Below are positions 5,333 to 9,908 of a stretch of DNA of 9,908 nucleotides, piece by piece. The notes below the pieces were generated by a model. That model did no database searches and was not told the DNA's origin. It saw nothing but the letters and a program-made list of their open reading frames with translations. The position numbers were made by a program, and so were the translations under genes. Numbering within the stretch: the stretch's first letter is position 1; each line of letters begins with the position of its first letter. The stretch is taken from positions 1-9,908 of the forward strand of contig JAIPFO010000109.1 in assembly GCA_021736565.1 (NCBI GenBank). Reading direction: 5' to 3'. This stretch comes from Phycisphaerae bacterium (GTDB lineage: Bacteria > Planctomycetota > Phycisphaerae > Sedimentisphaerales > SM23-30).

Positions 5333-7225
5333 GTGAGTGTTTCCAGTTTTAAAAGCCAGTGGGATTCGATTAAACTCCCGAAACAGGTACAAGAAATATT
5401 GAACGATTGCCGTTCCTGGATGATGCCCAAATCAAGAAAAGAAATCTTATCTCTTGCGATGGGAGACAAAAGTCATGGGACTTACCAGGTGTCTTATGAT
5501 GTGAACGGCAAGAGCGTTCTTGAAGCGACGGTGACCAAGGTGAAGAATGGGCTTGCCGTAAACTATCCCGATCCATACATGAGACGCCGTGATCCGGAGT
5601 GCATGTTAGTGGCCGATCAGACGCAAACCGATAAGACGAAGTTTAGTGATCGCTTCAGCTTCCCCTTCGCAGACGCCCGTCAGGATACATTTGACTGGCT
5701 CAAGGGGCAAGACCTCGTGGTCACCTTGTTTTCGCTCGGCGGGTTTGAGTCTAAGAATGACCGAGGCGCCGTGTTGATCGCGCCGGCCAACGCCGGCTTC
5801 TTTATTGGGGCACTCGCCGACCTCCAGGGGATGGTCCCGCCGGACCAGGTCGATAAAGATTTTAAAGTCTGTAGTGTCATTTATCTTGCCCCGCCATTCA
5901 GGCAAACCCATTTCGACGGCAAGCAGGTCGTCGTGCATAATCGACTGGATGATGTCCACGAGATCTTTTCATACAATCTGTATCCCGGCCCCAGTGCCAA
6001 AAAAGGGGTTTATGGCGTCTTGCTGACTATTGGCGAAACCGAAGACTGGCCGACATTGCATGCCTCGACGGTCGAGGTGGAAACCCCTTATGACAATGTG
6101 ACCACGATCATGCATGAAGGGGCCAGCGGCGGCGGCAAAAGTGAAATGCTTGAACCGGCCCACCGACTTGAAAATGGGCGATTGCTGCTCGGCAAAAATG
6201 TAGTTAACGGGGAAGAGCGAACCCTTTCCATGGGGCAGAATTGTCGATTGTATCCCGTGACCGATGACATGGCCATTTGCAAGCCGATCTCAGAGAACAC
6301 CAATGGCTATCTAATCGTTCAGGATGCCGAAGAAGCCTGGTTTGTCCGGGTCAATCATATACAAAAATATGGAACCGATCCCCATTTAGAGGCATTGACC
6401 GTACATCCCAAAGACCCTTTGATCTTTTTGAATATTGACGCGACCCCGGATTCGACCGCATTGATCTGGCAGCATACCGAAGACGCACCCGGGCAACGAT
6501 GTCCGAACCCACGCGTGATTCTTCCCAGGAAAAATGTCCCCGATGTCGTCAACGGCCAGGCCGAGGTCATGGTCCGCAGCTTCGGCGTACGCACCCCGCC
6601 ATGCACCAGGAAAAAACCGAGTTATGGGATCATTGGTTACCTGCATATCCTGCCGCCTGCCCTGGCCTGGCTATGGCGGTTAGTTGCGCCTCGCGGCCAT
6701 GATAACCCCAGCATCACCGACACCGAAGGGATGACCAGTGAAGGCGTCGGCTCCTATTGGCCTTTTGCGACCGGGCGACTTGTCGACCAGGCCAACCTCT
6801 TGCTTCGGCAAATGGAATCGACACCCAAGATAAAGTATGCCCTTATCCCCAATCAGCATGTTGGCGTCTGGGAGACCGGCTTTATGCCCCAATGGATCAG
6901 CAGGGAGTACCTGGCACGACGCGGCGCCGCATCCTTCAGGTCCCATCAGCTTAAGCCCGCCCGATGCCCGCTTCTGGGCTATGCATTCAATACCATGCAG
7001 GTGGAGGGCACCATCATTCCACAGTGGCTGCTGCAAGTAGACCTGCAGCGGGAGATCGGACCGGAAACCTACGACAAAGGCGCAGGAATACTTCAAGACT
7101 TCTTTGATAAAGAGTTACAAAAATTCCTCCATAAAGACCTCGAACCCTTAGGCAAGGACATCATCACCTGTTGTCTCGACAAGGCAGGCCTCCAAGAGTA
7201 CGAATCGCTCTTAGGACGCTGCTGA
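5333..7225 (+). CDS. DUF4914-like protein with HPrK/PEPCK-type P-loop
   Basis: This 630-residue protein has no signal peptide or membrane segment, so it should be cytoplasmic. I recognise it as a member of the uncharacterised DUF4914 group from its size and overall pattern (YMRRRDPECMLVAD, HEGASGGGKSEM, GSYWPFATGR); the assignment is from memory. GASGGGKS (263-270) followed by Glu271 is a Walker A motif very like the GxSGxGKSE of HPr kinase and related to that of PEP carboxykinase. TDDMA (Asp311, Asp312) resembles the following acidic ADD motif of that superfamily, about 40 residues on rather than about 20. A nucleotide-dependent kinase or phosphoryl-transfer role is therefore likely, with unknown substrate. 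It follows two deoxyhexose-releasing glycosidases by 425 bp and carries a related upstream palindrome, suggesting a part in sugar use or its control. It starts at GTG behind GGAG. Confidence 0.75.
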   Translation: MSVSSFKSQWDSIKLPKQVQEILNDCRSWMMPKSRKEILSLAMGDKSHGTYQVSYDVNGKSVLEATVTKVKNGLAVNYPDPYMRRRDPECMLVADQTQTDKTKFSDRFSFPFADARQDTFDWLKGQDLVVTLFSLGGFESKNDRGAVLIAPANAGFFIGALADLQGMVPPDQVDKDFKVCSVIYLAPPFRQTHFDGKQVVVHNRLDDVHEIFSYNLYPGPSAKKGVYGVLLTIGETEDWPTLHASTVEVETPYDNVTTIMHEGASGGGKSEMLEPAHRLENGRLLLGKNVVNGEERTLSMGQNCRLYPVTDDMAICKPISENTNGYLIVQDAEEAWFVRVNHIQKYGTDPHLEALTVHPKDPLIFLNIDATPDSTALIWQHTEDAPGQRCPNPRVILPRKNVPDVVNGQAEVMVRSFGVRTPPCTRKKPSYGIIGYLHILPPALAWLWRLVAPRGHDNPSITDTEGMTSEGVGSYWPFATGRLVDQANLLLRQMESTPKIKYALIPNQHVGVWETGFMPQWISREYLARRGAASFRSHQLKPARCPLLGYAFNTMQVEGTIIPQWLLQVDLQREIGPETYDKGAGILQDFFDKELQKFLHKDLEPLGKDIITCCLDKAGLQEYESLLGRC

Positions 7226-7274
7226 TTTTCGGATCCCGCCTAACATAAGCCTCTAAAGTGCAGAACTCTAAAAA

Positions 7275-7318
7275 AGGGCCGGCCCGCTTTTACACCCAAA
7301 AGCAGCCCGGCCCTCTTT
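7275..7318. terminator. Bidirectional terminator after DUF4914-like gene
   Basis: AGGGCCGG (7275-7282) pairs with CCGGCCCT (7307-7314), and an inner stem GCTTTT (7286-7291) pairs with AAAAGC (7298-7303) around ACACCC. On the + strand CTCTTTAT follows; on the - strand the stem is followed by six T (7270-7275 read in reverse). It can serve the + gene that ends at 7225 and - strand transcription coming from the right. Confidence 0.75.
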
Positions 7319-7324
7319 ATCCGG

Positions 7325-7448
7325 ATGGGCTCCGCCCATGCCGATCAAAAAAACCGTCGCGCAGCGACATCCGCATAAGTCCCATAGGGACGTCCGACAA
7401 TTAATCGCCGGGACCACTGTCACCCATAAAATCAAGTCTCATAGGGAC
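7325..7448. repeat. Run of small palindromes, first group
   Basis: Four short stem-loops in 124 bp: ATGGGC-TCC-GCCCAT (7325-7339), GTCGC-GCA-GCGAC (7356-7368), GTCCC-ATA-GGGAC (7379-7391) and GTCTC-ATA-GGGAC (7436-7448, one G-T pair). They share 5-6 bp arms and a 3-nt loop. No reading frame is credible here. They look like an intergenic palindrome family; function unknown. Confidence 0.6.
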
Positions 7449-7514
7449 GACTGAAATCCCATCACCCCACATCGGCCATTCAATCCCACCCCGCCCTGAC
7501 CCGCAAACCCCCTG

Positions 7515-7562
7515 AAAAAGGGTCTGGCTGCTTTTGTACCCAAAAGATGCCTGTCCCTTTTT
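7515..7562. terminator. Second hairpin related to 7275-7314
   Basis: AAAAAGGG (7515-7522) pairs with CCCTTTTT (7555-7562); an inner stem CTTTTG (7531-7536) pairs with CAAAAG (7541-7546). Aligned with the first hairpin, about 37 of 48 positions match, the loop ACCC and inner stem being best kept. T tracts follow the stem on both strands, so it also reads as a bidirectional terminator. Having two copies 240 bp apart suggests duplication. Confidence 0.65.
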
Positions 7563-7570
7563 CTCCCCCC

Positions 7571-7668
7571 GGCGGGCGCCAGCCCGCCTTTGGTAGGATA
7601 AGCTTCCAGCTTGTCAGTAAAAACAATCGTCCCGATTCATCGGGACACCCTATTAGTCCCGCAGGGAC
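7571..7668. repeat. Run of small palindromes, second group
   Basis: GGCGGGC-GCCA-GCCCGCC (7571-7588), AAGCT-TCC-AGCTT (7600-7612), GTCCCGAT-TC-ATCGGGAC (7629-7646) and GTCCC-GCA-GGGAC (7656-7668). The GTCCC...GGGAC core is shared with two members of the first group while arms and loops vary, keeping pairing intact. Confidence 0.6.
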
Positions 7669-7676
7669 GCCCGAAA

Positions 7677-7714
7677 TTAGCCCGGCAATTTATGGTCGGT
7701 TTTGCCGGGACTAA
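7677..7714. repeat. Hairpin TTAGCCCGGCAA / TTGCCGGG-A-CTAA
   Basis: The 12-bp arms (7677-7688 and 7702-7714) pair with a single bulged A. The loop is 13 nt. There is no T tract after it. It is the longest-armed member of the left part of this palindrome-rich region. Confidence 0.55.
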
Positions 7715-7719
7715 CACCA

Positions 7720-7777
7720 CCACACACACCTCCTCCCACACTCTCCGGCGGGCGCCAGTCCGCCGGGGTGTGTGTGG
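7720..7777. repeat. Compound hairpin with CA/TG outer stem
   Basis: The outer stem CCACACACACC (7720-7730) pairs perfectly with GGTGTGTGTGG (7767-7777). Inside, CCGGCGG (7745-7751) pairs with CCGCCGG (7760-7766), with GGGC-GCCA-like loop sequence as in 7571-7588. A small palindrome appears to have been enclosed by a second inverted repeat. No gene is seen. Confidence 0.6.
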
Positions 7778-7872
7778 GATCATAAGATTCCATATAGTTA
7801 TATCAATAGCGGTGAATATTATAATTGTAACGTAATTTGACCAATATTTGGGCTCTGGATTGTGATATCTGA

Positions 7873-8031
7873 AAACAAAGGTTCCTGACCCCTAAAATTT
7901 TGACCCCTAAAATTTCGACAGCGGAAATCACCATTCGATCCGACAATAAAAACCTGGCCGAGCTTGTCCTGAAAGTAAAAGAAAACCAAAATGTGCCCTG
8001 GACAATCACATTCAGCAAGGGATTGAATTAA
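7873..8031 (+). pseudogene. Possible gene-tail remnant, no start
   Basis: After a TGA at 7870-7872 the frame is open to TAA at 8029-8031 and reads, in its last 39 codons, like normal protein (ISTAEITIRSDNKNLAELVL... ending TFSKGLN). There is no start codon with a ribosome binding site, and no upstream part of the gene in the same frame. The final codons overlap the left arm of the foldback element, so the stop may come from that insertion. The family is not recognised. It may be a decayed C-terminus or only a chance open frame. Confidence 0.35.
7886..7915 (+). repeat. 15-bp tandem duplication TGACCCCTAAAATTT
   Basis: Two exact copies lie head to tail (7886-7900, 7901-7915). In the frame of the remnant they encode LTPKI twice. 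CCCCTAAAAT is found again at 8174-8183, on the other side of the foldback element. Confidence 0.7.
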
Positions 8032-8165
8032 GAAACTATGAAAGTCAGATGCTCCTAAATCAAATTTACGTGAATAAATCTTGTGGCGTCACTGCGACAA
8101 CCACGGGGAGGCGATTATAGCATATTCTCGCCTCTGAGCATCTGGCTTTCATAGTTTCTTAATTC
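8025..8165. mobile_element. Foldback (MITE-like) element, 30-bp inverted repeats
   Basis: The 30-bp arms 8025-8054 and 8136-8165 are inverse copies with one mismatch (T against C). The 81-bp interior has no gene but contains another palindrome, GAGGCGA (8108-8114) with TCGCCTC (8128-8134). TTAA stands at both outer ends (within 8028-8031 and 8159-8162) and could be a target duplication, although the arms already contain it. Terminal repeats, small size and no coding suit a non-autonomous transposable element; a long RNA hairpin is the alternative. Confidence 0.5.
8114..8122 (-). promoter_or_regulatory. Extended -10 motif inside foldback element
   Basis: The - strand reads TGCTATAAT, a perfect extended -10, in the loop of the inner palindrome. 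No -35 is seen. It would transcribe leftward, antisense to the gene-tail remnant and into the terminator region; no gene lies there, so activity is doubtful. Confidence 0.3.
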
Positions 8166-8367
8166 CTTTAATCCCCTAAAATATTAATTTTTTTGCTAAT
8201 TTGTTTTTCAACTGATACATAGCCCTGGCCAACAAGACTTATTCGAGATGTAGAGCACCCTGGAAACCCCACGGCCAATGCTATAAATATACGTCAGCTA
8301 AAGACATATACAGTATTTTTATTCCTTTTAATACCTCTAAAGGGATTAGAATATGTTTTTGAAGCAC
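8166..8367. other. AT-rich spacer downstream of RND gene
   Basis: This 202-bp stretch follows the RND stop on the - strand. An imperfect stem (8323-8329 with 8339-8345) lies about 20 bp beyond the stop codon but is not followed by a T tract on the - strand, so no convincing terminator is seen. No gene. Confidence 0.4.
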
Positions 8368-9908
8368 TCATTCAACAATGCTTGGTTCAGTTTTGACACC
8401 GGAACGGATTCGCCGGTTCATTTCCAGATATAAGGCAGGCAAAACAATCAACGTCAATATTGTTGATGAAGACAGCCCGCCTATCACGACAATGGCCAAG
8501 GGACGTTGGATTTCAGAGCCAACGCCATTGCTGAGAACCAGAGGTAATAATCCCAATGAAGTTGTTAATGTGGTCATGAGTACCGGGCGAAGTTTGGAAA
8601 CAGCCCCTTCCACGACAGCCTGTTCGAGTGAGAGGCCGCGTTTGTGGCGTAAATACTCAAACCGTGAAATTAATACCAGGCCATCTGTTAACGCAATTCC
8701 AAACAAGGCGATAAAACCAATGGATGAAGGGATACTGACATTCTCACCGAATACTCCCAGAAACAGCACGCCGCCCACCAAGGCCAGGGGGACATTTAAC
8801 ATAATCAGCAGTACATTCCATATCGAATTGAACAGACTATACAACATGATCAGAATCAAGAAAATAGTGATCGGCACAATAATCATCAGCCGCTTGTTTG
8901 CAGCCTGTTGCAATTCAAACTGACCTCCCCAGACCACACTGTAACCGGAATCAAGTGAAATCTTCTGCTTAACGGCATTTTGAGCTTCTTCCACAAATCC
9001 ACCGGCATCCCGTCCGCGAACATTACACTGCACGGAGACATAACGTTGGCTGTTTTCCCGGCTGACCTGTCGAAGCCCTGTGACCGTCTGGACATCCGCA
9101 AATTGCTTCAATGGAATGGTATATCCCGAACGGCTTCTGATCAGCAGGTTTTCGATGGCTTCGATATCCTTTCGGTACGGCTCATCAAATCGGACATTAA
9201 TACTGTAACTTTTTTCCTGTTCCAAAATGGAGCCCACAAGTTGTCCGCCAATGGCATCTCGAATAGTTTTCTGTACATCCATGCTGTTAAGCCCATCGCG
9301 GGCCATTTGCACGCGATCGAGATGGATCTGGACTTGTGTTTGGCCCGAAAACTGCTCTGTTTGAAGGTCCGCCACTCCCGAAATAGAAGACAGTACATCC
9401 TGAACTTCGGCCGCTTTTGTTTTCAGTACGTCAAAATCCGTACCGACCACCTTAGCAACGACCTGCGTTCCGGCTCCGGCAATCAAACCATCAATTTCAT
9501 GTTGAATCGGCTGGGAATAACTGATCGTAACACCGGGATAGGTACTCAGTCGCTCATCAAGCTGATTGACGATGTCATCGTGTGTCAGGCTTTTTTTCCT
9601 TTGATCCAGTGGCCGAAGAATTACTGTGATGCAGGCAAAGTTCGTGTGGTGTACGTGAGGCCCCACTTCCCCATAGCCAATCTCTGTCATAACCGTTTCC
9701 ACTTCGGAGCATTGGATGATATCGGTTTCGATCTGACGGGCGGTTTTGGTAATTTCTTCAAGAGAAACGTTGGGATTCATATGGGCCAGAACCTGGATCG
9801 AGCCTTCCCGAAGGGTCGGCACAAACTCCTTTCCAAGAGAACGAAAAGTAAATACACCTGACAAAATAAGCAAAACCGTAATTCCCATTACCAAAGCCGG
9901 ACGTTTAA
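8368..9908 (-). CDS. HME-type RND efflux pump (CusA/CzcA family), C-terminal half
   Basis: This inner-membrane pump subunit should work with a periplasmic adaptor and an outer-membrane channel to export metal ions, driven by protons. The frame is open to the window edge: about 512 codons of a protein usually near 1,030-1,050 residues are visible, so the N-terminal half lies to the right. Visible in order: a first TM helix (PALVMGITVLLILSGVF), the second periplasmic loop with LREGSIQVLAHMNPNVSLEE, QHEIDGLIAGAGTQVVAKVVG and NVRGRDAGGFVEEAQ, then five TM helices including IPSSIGFIALFGIALTDGLVLIS and the signature RPVLMTTLTTSLGLLPL...GSEIQRPLAIVVIGG. It ends SIVE at a TGA. At the usual AVLNG motif it reads ALTDG. 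Proton-relay and most metal-site residues are outside the window or unassigned, so copper/silver versus zinc/cobalt/cadmium cannot be decided. It is convergent with the DUF4914-like gene. Confidence 0.9.
   Translation of the reverse strand, partial: KRPALVMGITVLLILSGVFTFRSLGKEFVPTLREGSIQVLAHMNPNVSLEEITKTARQIETDIIQCSEVETVMTEIGYGEVGPHVHHTNFACITVILRPLDQRKKSLTHDDIVNQLDERLSTYPGVTISYSQPIQHEIDGLIAGAGTQVVAKVVGTDFDVLKTKAAEVQDVLSSISGVADLQTEQFSGQTQVQIHLDRVQMARDGLNSMDVQKTIRDAIGGQLVGSILEQEKSYSINVRFDEPYRKDIEAIENLLIRSRSGYTIPLKQFADVQTVTGLRQVSRENSQRYVSVQCNVRGRDAGGFVEEAQNAVKQKISLDSGYSVVWGGQFELQQAANKRLMIIVPITIFLILIMLYSLFNSIWNVLLIMLNVPLALVGGVLFLGVFGENVSIPSSIGFIALFGIALTDGLVLISRFEYLRHKRGLSLEQAVVEGAVSKLRPVLMTTLTTSLGLLPLVLSNGVGSEIQRPLAIVVIGGLSSSTILTLIVLPALYLEMNRRIRSGVKTEPSIVE

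Noticed and set aside
885..7225. Single operon of the three + strand genes
   Set aside because: Gaps of 384 and 425 bp hold separate promoter candidates, ribosome binding sites and palindromes; co-regulation is possible but one transcript is not supported.
7611..8018. Open frames on both strands in the palindrome-rich spacer (7611-7835 +, 7803-8018 -)
   Set aside because: They run through hairpins and the 15-bp duplication, have no ribosome binding sites, and resemble no protein; the + remnant ending at 8031 is the more protein-like reading.
8025..8165. Integron attC site
   Set aside because: The arms are nearly perfect over 30 bp, unlike attC sites, and the RYYYAAC/GTTRRRY ends are absent; no integrase is seen.
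8980..9861. Long + strand open frame of 293 codons opposite the RND gene
   Set aside because: The - strand encodes a clear CusA/CzcA protein with family motifs throughout; the antisense frame shows no recognisable features.

Overview
The window reads as a stretch of a free-living bacterial chromosome specialised in glycan degradation. Three + strand genes are followed by the 3' half of a - strand metal-efflux gene. The organism cannot be named from sequence alone. A lipoprotein-type GH29 fucosidase, a secreted GH78 rhamnosidase with a discoidin-like domain, a DUF4914-type protein, no SusC/SusD pair, wide gaps between genes and many small GC-rich intergenic palindromes would fit the PVC group (Kiritimatiellota, Lentisphaerota, Verrucomicrobiota, Planctomycetota) or a relative. 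This is an inference of low confidence.

Layout. 1-884: non-coding, with a perfect 9-bp-arm hairpin at the edge, a reverse-oriented copy of a dispersed repeat (148-268), a two-copy tandem repeat of about 97 bp (271-459), a C6/G6 hairpin (680-722), a very G-rich stretch (764-802) and a consensus -10 box (822-827). 885-2312: GH29 alpha-L-fucosidase. 2313-2696: spacer with a second copy of the dispersed repeat and the palindrome TTGACGCCAGCGTCAA. 2697-4907: GH78 alpha-L-rhamnosidase with a C-terminal F5/8C domain. 4908-5332: spacer with a second TTGAC-N6-GTCAA palindrome, a 9-bp-arm hairpin, a TATAAT box and a GACGCCAGTGTC site on the expected transcription start. 5333-7225: DUF4914-like protein with an HPr-kinase/PEPCK-type P-loop. 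7226-8367: 1.1 kb non-coding region with two related terminator hairpins, about ten short palindromes, a gene-tail remnant, a 15-bp tandem duplication and a 141-bp foldback element. 8368-9908 (-): C-terminal half of an HME-type RND pump, convergent with the DUF4914 gene.

How they may work together. The two glycosidases would release L-fucose and L-rhamnose from a deoxyhexose-rich polysaccharide outside the cytoplasm. The cytoplasmic P-loop protein has no known function; its place suggests a role in using or sensing the released sugars. The genes do not form a tight operon: the gaps are 384 and 425 bp, and genes 2 and 3 carry related palindromic motifs upstream, so a shared regulator is possible. 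The same motif is also the end of a dispersed repeat, so shared ancestry of DNA rather than regulation is an equally live explanation. The RND gene belongs to a separate, oppositely oriented unit.
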